From Pholiota molesta (taxonomy: Eukaryota; Basidiomycota; Agaricomycetes; Agaricales; Strophariaceae): a stretch of 64,000 nucleotides of DNA. Location of the stretch: positions 186,001-250,000 of the forward strand of contig JACGCK010000025.1 in assembly GCA_014925825.1 (NCBI GenBank), given 5' to 3'. The position numbers and the translations under genes were made by a program. The notes under the pieces were generated by a model, which had not been told where the DNA came from, did not search any database, and worked only from the letters and a program-made list of their open reading frames with translations. This document shows positions 36,580 to 48,836 of this stretch, in pieces (position 1 is the first letter of the stretch; each line of letters starts with the position of its first letter).

Positions 36580-39500
36580 GATGAGTCCATTTACTGTATT
36601 TCATATGTGCTGCTGAGTTTTCGGCGTGAATTCTAGGTGAAAACGGCTGATCTTGGTGCAAATCCTAGGTGAAAATGGTGATTTTTCCTGCTGAAATTGC
36701 CTAAACGGGGGTAAAGTTTTCAAAATGAGCGTAGGTCACCACGTCCTTTCGGGTTCTGGTATAGTGCGCGCAGAGGTTAGCCCACCCCGAAGGGCATGGC
36801 TACCGGCACCCCACATCTATCTACCTACCTACATGTGTACTCACTCGTCCCCAGCGCCTCTACATACATATGTCCTCTGTAACTTTGATTAGGTAGTTTG
36901 CAATGAAATGAAACTGTTTGCCTCACCACAACAGTTTTGCGATGGAATGTTGGCACCAGCGCGGTGTAGGCCACTCTGTGACGCCAATTAGACAACTTGC
37001 AATGAAATTGAAAATGAACAACTTACCATCCAGCCGAGTTTATGCCCTTTATGCGAGCAAGTGAATCTTGTCCATCGAGGAATGTGGAGATGCGCAGTAA
37101 ACCCTATTCGTCGCTAATGTCACCGAGCAAGTAAAATCTTATGAAACTCAAAAAACCATTTGCACGGGATTTTATCTGATAATGACATGGTAAGCAAAAG
37201 TCTCCAAACTAGATTAGGAATACGAACACTCACTTATCATGCTTTACGAGGCCACCTGTAGTTGATATCAGACCAGAATGGAGGTTGGGAGTGCTCAACA
37301 CTCACTCCTGTCTCCGCAATGACATGATGGTAGAACAGCAAGTAGGGCAGGTGTTGGGGGTGTTTGATCCGAGGGTGATGATGCGGTTTCTGGTTGAATG
37401 GCGGTGGTATCCATTTTTGCCGACGGAACTGGAGGGCGATCTCCCGGGAAATCCAAAGATCTGATTTAAATAAGGCTGTGAACTTTCAATACAGTAAAAC
37501 ATGTACATTGGGACTGCACCTCTCTAACGTTGCTCGCCGGAAATCCAAAAATCTAATTAGAACTTGAGCTAGCAACATAGTGTATTCAGATTCAGTCAAT
37601 GTCATTATATATCCAGAATTTATTATATACCATATCAGTCTGTGTTGCTCGCGGGAATTCCAAAAGTCGAATTGAAACAGAAGCCGCCCAATTAGTGCTA
37701 TAACGACGTGTCGTCAGCCACGGGAACTTGGAAATCGAATCAGAATTGGGGACTGACCTATGTGAATGTCATGCACAACCAGAAGCTACGCTTTTGCTAT
37801 GCATGGGCGCTAAAAGGATCCAAGGCCACGTCATAAGCCGCGGGAACTCAGAAAATCAAATTACAACTGGAGATCGACCTACATGATGGTCATGCAGATC
37901 AGCAGATGTGTGAAACCAGATGCTAATCTTTTGCTATACATGGGTGCTGAAAGGATTCAAGACTGTGGCGGGCCCTGCCTGGAAGGTTAATGTCATCAGC
38001 TGCGGGCACCGGGAACTCGGAAAATCGAATCAAAACTGGGGACTGACCAATGTGTGTGCAACCAGAAGCTAACCTTCTGCTATGCACGGGCACTAAAAGG
38101 ATTCAAGGCGGCTACTGCACAGAAGGTTATTAGCCACGGGAACTCGGAAAATCGAATCAGAACTGGGGACTGACCAATGCAATGCAGAGAACCTAACCCG
38201 CTTCTGCTATGCATGGGCGCTTAAGTTGGAGATTAGGATCAAAGCTAGAGATAACTTCAATTAGTTCGTGTTCCTTGGAAGACAAAATATGCGACCAAGT
38301 ACTCACTAGAATATGGTGACACCTAGGTAGTGCTACGGTCTGAGAATAGAAATATGGTGTCGCATTAGGACAGGCTAGAATGGTGCGTATCTCGTTCAAA
38401 ACTTTCCAGTCTTTATACTCCTAGAATGCCAAGCCGGACCAATTCTTCCACGTCTCCATCACCATTTCTCCGATCACGAAGACACGGCAAATCCAAAGAC
38501 ATAATACTTAGACTCAAACTACTGTTACTGGTTCCGACCCCTGCAAAATCACCAGTCACCACTCAGGGATAAACCTTCCTCGTCCCTCTGTACTCCTGTT
38601 CAGCCCAAGCCCTCTATTCCTTTCTTTTTTATCTTGATAACATTTTATCCACTGCAATATATTTCTTTTCTTTATAATTCTCCGAGTTGAATGAAACTTT
38701 CCTTCCACAAATATCTGCATCTCGTTCCATATTTTTTGTTTCCAAGAATAGAAAACCTCCCTTATACATAATACCACCCAAATGTAACTAGAATTTCTTC
38801 TAGCTGCCTCGATGTCTCCGATCAGGGCCCATCAGGCTACTAAATTTAACAACCATGCACGGTATTCACGGAAACAACAGGAAGCCAAGTACATAAAAAT
38901 GGGATCCACATCGTCGCCTCCATCCCCAAATCACTGCCGTAAATCCAAAAAACACCGCTTCTTTTTGCTAACGTCATCAGAAGCATTGCCAATATACTAC
39001 TAGTGACGGAATATTTTAAATAAACGAGTAGCTCGCACTGCTACTTGCCCGGCAAACTATATTGCTTGTGTATATTCCAATGAGATCTTTGCTACTGGGA
39101 ACAGAATCTATTACAATGGCTATGCAGGGTTGAAGTGTTGCGAGCGGTATTGTCATCAAATTTAAGCTATGTAAGTACGGTGAACATAATTCTGGGCAGG
39201 ATGGAAGCATTGCGACTCTGGGAATATCATCTAATATTAAGCTATGTGGTTGCCGAATAAGAATTTCCCTGGACCGCGCACTTCGGAGAACAGATGCGGC
39301 GTGTACACAGTTTCAATTTGTAGCAACCAGCGGAAAATTTGCAACGTCTTCTCGTCCTCAAGGATCACACCCCTCGCGACCTCGCCCGAAAGCTACCTCT
39401 CGTCACTCATGATCTCCAATTTGGAATGACTAACGGTGAACAACGCACCGGCCACTGTCTTGGGAGTCACCTACGACTCGATTTGCGACTCGCGTGGGAC

Positions 39501-41140
39501 CTATAGGATGCGGTATCCTGGGGTGATTGTATCCGCTAGGTTGAAGCATTGCGAGCGGCTGATTTAACTTGAACATCATTTGTATCCCATTCAAATTACA
39601 ACATACCCAAGGGTGTGGCCTATCTATTTGCATAGATTCTAATTCCTGGGGAGAGAATGAACTGCAAGAAAGTACCTAAATATCACTTAGATTGACATTG
39701 AGCATCCGCGCGCAAGGTAGGCGATTGGCCGGAAATGACATCATCTGTGCCACTGATGCGTGTTCGGTCATTGCTCGCTACTACCTTCCGGATTCCCCTT
39801 CTCCGTCCCGTAGCAAAAGAAACGGTCACTTTCAGCTCCTTTCTCTTTTGTAATCGGGAATATTCCATTACAAAATGATTACGAGCAAGTAGTTAGGCCC
39901 GTTGCAAGTTCAACAATGCACCACTGTAAGTAATGGATAGTTCCTGTATTTGCACGGTCTCAATTTGAGTGGTCTTTTGTCGATAGGGTTCAATAGGAGG
40001 GACACTTCCTTTGAGACGCCGTTGGTAGCTTATTGCCGCGCGCGAATGAGGTCAAGCGCCGTGCGAACCGTGCCACTAATTTAGGCGCCCGTGCTGAATA
40101 TGGCGCAATCCACATGCTCACAAGATTGCGCGCATTTGGATACGCATAAAAAGGCAGCCACAGCTATTGTTAGCTGTATACAACTGTGTATGAATTGAAT
40201 TTTCTGTTCCAGTTCAACAGAGAGACGGGCATTCATATATTCAGCGCTTCGATCACAATGCCCTCCTCGTCTCCCAATCCGCCATTTGAATGTATCTAAC
40301 TTATGGCAGGGTCGTCTATTACATACATGTTTATAGTACTAACGGTTGCTACAACCGGCGATGCGGCAGGAGTACGAGACGATGGAAATCAAGATGCAAT
40401 CATATGAATCTCATAGTTTGCAGAGCGCGTCCGTCTCAATTCCATCCGAGAGCCTAAAACGTATGGTAATACGTAGGCCAAATGCGACTCTATCGGACAC
40501 CAGAGAATTGGAGTGGTCAGGTTGGGGCAGCCAAGGATACCTGTACCGAGCATGACCTTCTCCTCCCACCCCGTTTCGCATTTCCAGCCCATTGGGCATC
40601 GCACGGGGACCTGAAAAAAACCACGTAGAAGGCCGTTACTAGTGCCATCAAGGGTCCTCTCGGGTGCGTTGCCAGCGAAGAGCGCGCTTCAACTTTCCGC
40701 CTGCAAATCGATGCATTTGCTGAAGGCTTAGGTTCGGGGCAATACATGGAAGAAGCAGTCTAGTGCCATTTCTCTTCAGTTTTACGACATAAAAATATGG
40801 CCTACCGGGTCAGGGATCGATGGGTGTGTGGGTAGCAATTATTCTTGACCGCTGCGCAGACGAGATTCGCAATTTTGCGAATGTAGAAACATGAACTGCA
40901 TGATCTACACTTAATAACAAACTCGAATAAACACATGAAATAGGTCGCTTTTCTATATTCTAGTCATAATAGAACTGGCAATGGGTTGTCTATTGATAAC
41001 TGGTATGGTCTACAGACACGGGCAATGATAAGCAACGGACGCTGACGAGAAAACGGGGGAGGAGACGCGGATTGATATTCGCTTAGCGTACGCGGTCCCT
41101 GGACGAAATGTTTCCAATGTCACCATTTTCATTCTATGTA
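36580..41140. repeat. AT-richer spacer of unit 4
   Basis: Copy of the unit 3 spacer, base-identical as far as I can follow to about 39385. From there on it differs mainly by scattered one-base indels. It contains the minisatellite (37439-38229), the 63-codon frame (38812-39003) and a split version of the 119-codon frame (40389-40747). Confidence 0.7.
37439..38229 (+). repeat. Degenerate minisatellite, unit 4
   Basis: Identical to that of unit 3 as far as I can follow by eye. Confidence 0.78.
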
Positions 41141-41161
41141 CGTACACAGCTACCAAAGACA

Positions 41162-41169
41162 TATATAAG
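41162..41169 (+). promoter_or_regulatory. TATA box TATATAAG, unit 4
   Basis: Same block as unit 3, with the same loss of the fourth exon downstream. Confidence 0.55.
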
Positions 41170-41669
41170 ACTACGGATTATCGCTCTCCTTCCCTCATCC
41201 CGCTCTCCTCTGCTTTCCTCTGCTCTCCTCTCCTGACCTTCTCTCTTCTCTCGCTCTATCCCGCCGAGTTCTGCTCGCGCTGCCCTCGTCGATGACAACG
41301 TCGGCCTGTCCTACAAGTGAGTTTTTGTCACTTTCAAGTGATGAAATTGATAACTGATGCGCTGCACCTTACATCGGCTACAGCGGTCACATTTACAAGT
41401 ACAAAATGGCGGCGGGCAACAGGCATCTACGATACGCGGTGAGCGCTATCCTTCAGCATGGCATACGCACCGCACTAATGTAGCCCTCCCTCTGCAGACA
41501 GCCCTTCGAGCTTCAGGCTGATCTGGAACGCGTAGGCGCTTACCGCTACGCATAGCGCCTGCAAGCCTGTCGTCGTCGCCGATCATGCGCGATACGCCGC
41601 CGCCGTGCACATGCGCGACTGGCGCAGCGAGTTTTGGTGCTGGATAAATCCAGGGTAAGCCGAGGCTAT

Positions 41670-44140
41670 GGACATTCCGATGAACGTGCTCACCTATACC
41701 CCAGGGCTGCAAGGATGCTGTCCTCGCATTCATCGCATCGGCCTTCCGCCTGTTGTCGTCGTCCTGGTTGGTAAGTGGAACAGACGGGCGCACGTTCAGA
41801 TACCGAGCGGAGCCGTTCGAGCCGTCGTCCATGGACCAGGACGAGGCGCCCTCCCGCACGCCCTCCGCAAACACGTCTGTACGCCGCACGAAGGCACCGC
41901 ACGTCGCCTTCAGGCCCAATGCAGGCGAGTAGCCCCTGGGTCGATGCAGCGGAACCCTCACTGACGCCCGCCCTCGCAGAGCTCCTCCCTCGTAGGGTGT
42001 CCATGTGATCATCGCGTTGCTGATCCGCGCTGTGGCGCCCGCGCCTCGGCGTAGGCAGCGCTATTGTCCTCGACGCGGTGAGTAATATCTCTGCGATGAA
42101 GGCACTCTCGCGCTCACAGATGGGTCGAATCGGCGCCATCCACACGGATGCCCACCTTCACGGATCGATCTCCTGCCTTGCCCATCTCGAACGCGATCGT
42201 CGCATTGCTGACCGCGTTTTGAACCCTCCACGCTGCCGTGAGTCGCAGTGGTCCGTAATGCCTAGAGCTCGGCCCTGAACGAAAGGCAGCGCTATCATCT
42301 TCAAGCAGTGAGTATTATCATATACACGGTGAAGGCAACATCGCACTCACCGAGGGTTCCCGCAGCCGCACACCGTCTCCTCGCGCGTCGAGCCGCCATC
42401 GTCCAAGCCACGCCGCCGTGAGTCGCGCATCCCGTATCCCACTATCGCGTTCTCGTTGCTGACTCCGCTCCGGTGTTCATCTATCGCCCTTGTGTTGCAG
42501 GCGCCGGTGTGCCTCGCTTGTTGCTGTAAGCGCGACGCTGAGCGGAGGAGATCAGCGGAGATTGACACACCTAGACCTGGGCGGTGTCCGTGCTGCGCGG
42601 CGCTGCGGTGCCCACCCAGGCTACAACACGGTGAGTAGATCCCCTCTGCGGTGGAGCGGTTGAGCACGCACTGACGCCGCAGCTGCACACCGTTGCGCTC
42701 ATCGCACACCCAAGCCAGACCGTACGGGCGCCGATCCCATATCGCAGCGTCGTCTTTTTTGTTGCTGACGCTGCCCCGGCGTTCGCATACCGCCCGTGCC
42801 GTCCTGTATCGTCGGTGCGCCGCCGGGTGTGCCTAGACGCTGAGAGGGGGGGAGATCCAATGCGATCCACACACCTGGGCGCTGGTTATCCGTCTGCGCG
42901 CTCTGTGGTGCAATGTGGATGTCTCCGCGTGGCCGATGTGCGCCGTCGTCCAGGTGTGTTGCTCGCCGTGGGGTTTGTATGCCGCGCTGGAGGTGTTGCT
43001 GGTAAGGTGAGCGCGGAATGACAAATGGTGTGCTCGTAGCTACGCACCGCCGTGGTCCACTGACATTTTCTCGCAGCCGCGCCGTGCTCTTGTCCCTCGC
43101 GAGACCGGCCGTTATTGTCCAAGCCATGCCGTTCGTATCCCAGCGTCGTGCTGCCATTGCTGACTATGCTCCGGTGTCCGGGTCTGAGCCGTTGGCGTCC
43201 CAACCATGCCGTGGGTCGCCCATCCATATCCCAGTGTCGTCGCCACGTTGCTGGCGATGCTCCGGTGTCCGTGTATCGTGTAGCCGATCGTCGCGGCGCC
43301 GCCATGGTGTCTAACTCACTGCTATGAGCGTGATGCTTGGAGGAGAGTAATGAGATAAGATCCACATACCTGGGAGCTGCGCGCTCTCCGTGCTCTGGGT
43401 GCCCATTGACCACGATCTTCGGTGTCCGTACGTCCGCAGCTGCGCATCGTCCCTCAAAGTCTCACGAGACGAGCCGTTGGCGTCAAAGCCACGCCGCGAG
43501 TCGGCGTTCTCATCTCCCAGCGCCGTCGTACCCTGCTCCGGTGTCCGTGGTGTTGTCGTAGCGGCGGCGCCGTGTTGCCTACCTCACTGCTAGCGACGCT
43601 GAGAGGAGGTAACGAGATCCACGTACCTGGGAGCTGCGCGATGTCCTGATTGTGCGCGCTGTGCGGATGACCACGATCGCGACGATCTGAAATGTGCGCC
43701 GACGTCGTCTAGATCGCCTCCTCGCGCTCGCCGGCGCATCAAGTTCCGTCCATCGTAGTATGTGTACGGCTTTGGAGGGTCCTGGTGGTAAGTTGAGCAC
43801 GAGGTTGCTGTAGCGATGTCGGGGTGTGCGGGCTGTCGTGTCCTGGGCGGGTGGTGTTGCGTGGTGGCAACGTTCCGAGGCTGGTGACAGAGGTGAGGTA
43901 AGTTATTCGGCGCACATCGCATCGCAGAGGGACCTGGTAAGATGGTCGCGATCGTGCACGGGCACGACCTTGTTGGCATAGTAGGGGTGGCCATAGTCGT
44001 CGTTCTTGCGTTGTGAGTTTCCGAGCGCGGCCTGGGGTGCGTAGGCGGGAGTGGACGCGGGACGCGGGACGCGGAGATGCAGAGAGCAGGACGGAACGGA
44101 AGGCGGAGGCACGGAAGCGGAGGCTGTGTCCTTGTGAGCA
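41670..44140. repeat. GC-rich module block, units 4/5
   Basis: Copy of 30830-33300 with extra one-base indels up to about 43085 and none that I see afterwards. It leads into the promoter of the complete kinesin. Confidence 0.6.
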
Positions 44141-44360
44141 CGGCTTCGTTTCTAAGAACAGACTCTAAGTGAATTTCAATTGGGGCAAATCTTCTGCTGA
44201 TGCTTGGCTGCTGCTCTGAGATTGGTGAAGGTCGGAGTGCCCGGTGCCGTGATCTAGTGACCGTGACGGAACAATAACGATCACGTGTCAGTCGCGCCTT
44301 GGTTTGGTCCGCCGCCTTGAACTTCGACGACGACGAAAGCTGTCTTTCCCTCCAACCACC

Positions 44361-47300
44361 ATGGCTTCAGCAAAAGTGAAGATTGCGGCTCGTCTTAGGC
44401 CTAGACTCGACGGCGAACTAGACGACGATTCTGTGCAAATTGTTCACCCTTCCAACGACTCAGGAGGCTCATCTCGTTCGAGCTCCGGCACCAGCTTCAT
44501 TACTGTCGCCAATCCCAGAGACCCCAGGGAGATCTTCAAATTCCCGTAAGCTTTTATTCCGTTGACTTTGAATACCGAAATTCTAAGTCATTTCTAGGTT
44601 CACGAGTTGTTATGATCAAAATTCGAATCAAGAGGAGATTTTCAAGAACGACGTTGAACCATTGATAGATATCGTGTATAGTGGGGTGGTGCGTCTGCAG
44701 TTATCTTCCTTGCTCGAGGTCATAGCTTATTCTTTAACTTCCTCAGACTGTTACAATCTTTGCCTACGGTGTCACTTCTTCGGGGAAAACACATACCATG
44801 CAGGGCACAAAGGCTGATCCAGGCGTCATTCCACGGACACTTCGCGTAAGCTATGTCCCGTTGGTCTCTTTGGCTCACAACGACTTACTTCCTATCACCA
44901 GGCTATGTTCGAGAAGAGAGGACATATACGGCAATATGAAACTTCGCTTTCAGTTTCATATATGGAAATTTATAAAGACGAAGTTTATGATTTGTTAGTC
45001 ACAAGGGAAAATGTATGTACTTCATCTCTTCTGCTTAACTGTCCACTGACAAACGTCAATAGGCCCCTAAACTCCCCGTTCGAGAAAATGATAGCGGCAT
45101 GGTTTTCGTCGCCAATCTCACAAGAACACCCATTTCCACAGTCGAAGAGTTTGACGCCATCTACAAGTATGCTAAAAGAGTCCTTTTATCTTCTGGCGTT
45201 ACCTCATCCTTCAACTCAGCGCAGCTACAAAACATCGATCAGTAGGCGCCACCAATCTGAATCGCGCTTCATCTCGTTCGCATGCCGTGTTAACAATTGA
45301 AGTCAGCATGTTGGATACTGTGGCAAATATGAGTAAGTTTCATCTTACGCCTTGTGGCTTATCAGTACTCAATTTCTCCGTAGCACTCACAGGAAAGATC
45401 AATTTGGTCGACCTTGCGGGATCGGAGAATAACAAGGTGCGAAAAAATGAACATCAATATGGAAGTATCTCTAACAAGTCTATAGTTGACTGGAAACGAC
45501 CCCTCGCGAATGGCGGAATCAGCTGCAATCAACAAGTCGTTAAGTGTTCTCGGTCAGGTCGTCCATGCATTGAATCAAGGCGCCGTGAGTTTTCTAGAAC
45601 ATCATCGAGAGCGACCGATATTGATGCATTCATTCGTAGTCGCGCATTCCTTACCGAAACTCGAAATTAACGCGGATCCTCCAAGATGCGTTGGGTGGCT
45701 CGTCTGTCGGGCTTCTGATATGCAATCTTGCACCAGGGATCAAATTCCGCCAGGATACCTTGAACACTCTCAAGTTTGTCCCCTCATTTCTCTGCTTGCG
45801 CGCCAACCCTGACATATCTTATCATCTAGCTTCGCGGTTCGCACGAAGAACGTGGAGAACCGCCCCGTCGTCAACGAACGTGGTAAGCACCTCGCGCGAG
45901 CGATCCGCTTTGCCCTTTCAACTTACGCGTTTTGTGCGATTTTCCCACAGACAACCGGCCCGCGCCCAAGCCGCATTTCGCTGCCATCGCGAGCCACCCA
46001 CCTGCTGCGAAGCCCGCGCCTGCGATTGTGCAGGCGATCTCGACGGCAGGATCAGGATCGGGGGCCGGTCGTGCTCGACCCTCGCTCGTTCCCATATCGC
46101 GGTCCCACCGCGTGTCATCGATAGGAGGAGCGAGCGGATATCAGCCGTTTGGACTCCCAGGCCATGGCGCCGCGGCCGCACCAAGCCGAAGGCCTATGAA
46201 CGCCAATATCGAGTCTATCCAGGAAGAAGGCAACGACCGCTCCGCCAGTCTCGGGTACGGTATGACCGAAAAGGAGATTGACGATAGGGTGCGTGCTTAT
46301 TTATTTTTACGCCCGCGCTTTTCGAAAAGTTTCCGTGCTGACGTTTGCGAATGGGGCATAGATATCCAAGGCGGTGGAGGCTGCGGTGGAAGCAGAAGTT
46401 ACTAGGCGATTAGCTGAGCGTGAGCGCCAGAGAGCGGCGGAAGAAAGTGCGCGCGCGACAGCAGAAGCGCAGGCCGTAGTTGCCAGGCCGCGGTCCAGAT
46501 CTCCAGCGAAAGAGAACAGTCTTCCTTCTGGTGTGCTGACACCCCTCCTAAAGCGACACAAGGACCTGGACGACGAGCTGAAGACCCGCCTCCAAGAGCT
46601 CGAGAGGAAATAGTGCGTCGTGCCTTGTCTCTGGCCATCCGTTTTTGTTTTCTCACCCCAGCTCGGGTTCGTTTGTTGCCCCTTTTTGCAGTGAACGAGG
46701 CTCGAAGGAGACCGCGCTTGCGGATGTCCTTTCTCCGGTATCGAAGAAGAAAACAGGTCGCGCGTATGTTGCGCTCGCACGTGCCCACTCTGAAAAGTAA
46801 GTCGACGATCCCCCATATTCAGCTCTCTGCGTACTCATCGTTTTCGGTCAGGGGTGACCTGCAAGTGGCCCTCGACTTGTACCGCAAGGCTGAGACCTAC
46901 GTTCCTGACAACATCAAGCTGAAAGAGAGGTGGATACTCTTCGTTGTTCACGTCTTTCTCCTTAAAATCTCCGCTGCCCGAGCCCGAGGCTGACGTTCGT
47001 CTCTTTTTTCCTTCTCTGTAACCCGTGTGGTTGGTAATCCATGGGCTTAGGATCATCGAAATCGAGTGGGCCGTGAAGAACGACAAGGAATATGTTCCGT
47101 CACCGAAGCCTGCCAGAAGGACCAAAACCAAGAAAAGAACCAAGTCTAATTTGGGTCCTGAGAATCCGCCTGTCGAGGATGATGCAATGGAGGTTGATGA
47201 CACCAGTTCGAACATGGCCAAACGTGCCCGGCCGGCGAGCGCTGGGGAGTTCGGCATGGAAATGACGAACATGGACAGCCCTAACAAGAGCAAGCGTTCG

Positions 47301-47471
47301 TTCGCAGATACGGAGGATCGCGAGAAAAGTGACTTGCCTCCCTCTATGCAAACTCCCGTGAAGAGACAGAAGCGCGCAGGCGTGGCCGCCACGCCTGTTC
47401 AGCATGCCGGTTCGGAAGATGAGATGGAGCCTCCGCTGGAGGCCAAGATCAAGCGCACCCTCATCTCATGA
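44361..47471 (+). CDS. Chromokinesin, kinesin-10 (KIF22/Kid) type, complete copy
   Basis: ATP-driven microtubule motor expected on chromosome arms during mitosis. Fifteen exons join in phase (44361-44545, 44598-44688, 44747-44845, 44902-45012, 45063-45166, 45220-45332, 45384-45436, 45486-45584, 45640-45773, 45830-45882, 45951-46288, 46362-46612, 46692-46796, 46852-46929, 47051-47471), giving 2235 nt and 744 residues. The motor covers about 1-347: P-loop GVTSSGKT at 100-107, SSRSH at 214-218, DLAGSE at 244-249, and a KIF22-like end (NFAVRTKNVENRP). Then come a Pro/Ser linker, an Arg/Glu-rich helix from about 463, a KEN box at 510-512, a TPR-like helix pair (about 562-600), a basic stretch RRTKTKKRTK, TPVKRQKRAG, and an acidic end closing KIKRTLIS. 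The family assignment rests on the motor C-terminal signature. The P-loop has Ser where Gly is usual. Confidence 0.95.
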
Positions 47472-48011
47472 TCGCAGGTGTGTTGGGGAACGATGGTGGA
47501 ATCAGAATTGTTTTATGGTGCAGTGTTATCTTTGTATTTTGTGTTATTTCTCGCTGTTGCACCATGTAATGAGTGCCTTCCGTTGTCATATTGTTAATTA
47601 TCACAAGTTCAGGACTCCAAATTATACCTCGCATTTTATCTATCGCAATGGCTGGCGTTCGATTGATTAATTCCATGCTCCAGGTGGGAGGCTACTCTCC
47701 TCGGACAAGTGTTCGAAGGACCCGGGTACAAGCTGTCCCGTTCCGGGAGGAACTTGAGAATATGTTGCCGCTTTGCGAGGCTTTGCGGTGATGCTGTAAT
47801 AGTCTGTTCCCTCGACCTCCTCCACCCAATCATAGCCGCTTTATTTCAGAAGAATCTGGTCTGACATCAACGAAGCAGAATTTAACGACATTTAGACCGA
47901 CGCCGACATGCCATAGTGCTGCGGGTCTCACACTAGCAGGTATACTTATGTTGAAGTAACGTTTTGCTCACAGCTCTTGAATTGACCACGTCCCAACTCC
48001 CTGCCTTCACA
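47472..48011. other. Intergenic region between kinesin and cytochrome b561 genes
   Basis: Kinesin 3' flank and cytochrome promoter. No open frame of note. A TTTTGCTCACAG acceptor-like sequence ends at 47973, so the cytochrome gene may have an upstream 5' exon that I cannot identify. Confidence 0.6.
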
Positions 48012-48836
48012 ATGTCGTCGATCTTTGGCTTCTCCATTCCTCTCAGCGATATCGAAAAACGCGCCCGAAACCATGCCATTTTGTGTACAACCGGATTTCT
48101 CATCTTACTCCCGGTAGGAGTGTTGGTTGCAAGGTACACCAGGACGTTGCCCTACAGGTGAACATTTCCGATCCTTCTGTCTAGGACATGGTGATTAACT
48201 TGCGTGTCCATAAGGTGGTTCTGGGCCCATTCATTCATTCAGCTGGTGATATCGGCGCCAGTGATTTTTGTGGGATGGGCGCTGGGGCACAAGACGACCA
48301 CGGTCTTTGGGACGGGCCATTTCAAAGATCCCCATCAGAAGATGGGGTTGGCGCTGCTCATCCTATACGTCTTGCAACTCTGCCTGGGCATATTCGCACA
48401 TTCCGTCAAGTTCCCGACCCTCTTCCGAGGACATCGAGCACCCCATGCTTACCTTCACGCCATTCTGGGCCTCGTTATCTTCGCTTGTGCACAGTGGCAG
48501 GTAGGCCATCATTATTATGAGATTAAAGACACGGCCGCTCAATGAACGCGTATTCCCTTAGGTGCATTACGGCCTCTTCACAGAATGGAATTTTGCGACC
48601 GGTGGCTTACATCAGGTCCCCGAATCGGCGAAGCATGCCTGGTTGGCGCTGGTTATTGTGAGTCCATGCGGACTGTAATGCTTCTCTGAAGATGATTCTA
48701 AGATGTGCAATGTTACCAGCTATTCTGGGTGCTGTATGCTTTGGGTCTGGCCCTCATACCTAGACAATTCAAGCAAGAGGCTGAAATCCGCAAACCCCGC
48801 AAAGAGGAGGTCGTGTCGTCGGAAGCTTCAGCGTAG
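48012..48836 (+). CDS. Cytochrome b561 domain membrane protein
   Basis: Transmembrane electron-transfer protein of the cytochrome b561 fold, without the DOMON domain found in longer fungal relatives. Four exons: the first ends near 48158 (PYR), then about 48216-48500, 48562-48658 and 48720-48836. The product is about 215 residues with at least five hydrophobic segments. His residues occur at the positions expected for two b hemes: NHAILCTTG in helix 1, WAHSFIQ in helix 2, DPHQKMG and FAH around helix 3, and RAPHAYLHAILG before helix 4. A charged tail ends EEVVSSEASA. The start is the first ATG in frame (MSSIFGFSIPLSD). The frame is open upstream to a TTG and a possible splice acceptor, so a longer N-terminus is possible. 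Substrate unknown. Confidence 0.85.

Larger units (their letters stand above)
1..47471 (+). repeat. Tandem array of ~10.3-11.3 kb units, each with a chromokinesin gene
   Basis: Five kinesin genes in the same orientation have start codons at 1084, 12388, 22677, 33524 and 44361, giving spacings of 11304, 10289, 10847 and 10837 bp. Taking the start of the window as phase zero, units run 1-11311, 11312-21664, 21665-32451, 32452-43288 and 43289-47471. The last unit stops at the natural 3' end of the only complete kinesin and passes into single-copy DNA. The left end is outside the window. Units 1 and 2 match closely through the 5' part of the kinesin. Units 3, 4 and the start of 5 match almost perfectly. 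All of this is seen directly. Unit 5 is probably the ancestral locus, because its kinesin is whole and sits beside ordinary genes (inference). Confidence 0.97.

Noticed and set aside
1..47471. Whole array as a Helitron or other classical transposon
   Set aside because: No Rep/helicase, transposase, reverse transcriptase or terminal repeats of the unit were found. The only clear transposon is the intron MITE.
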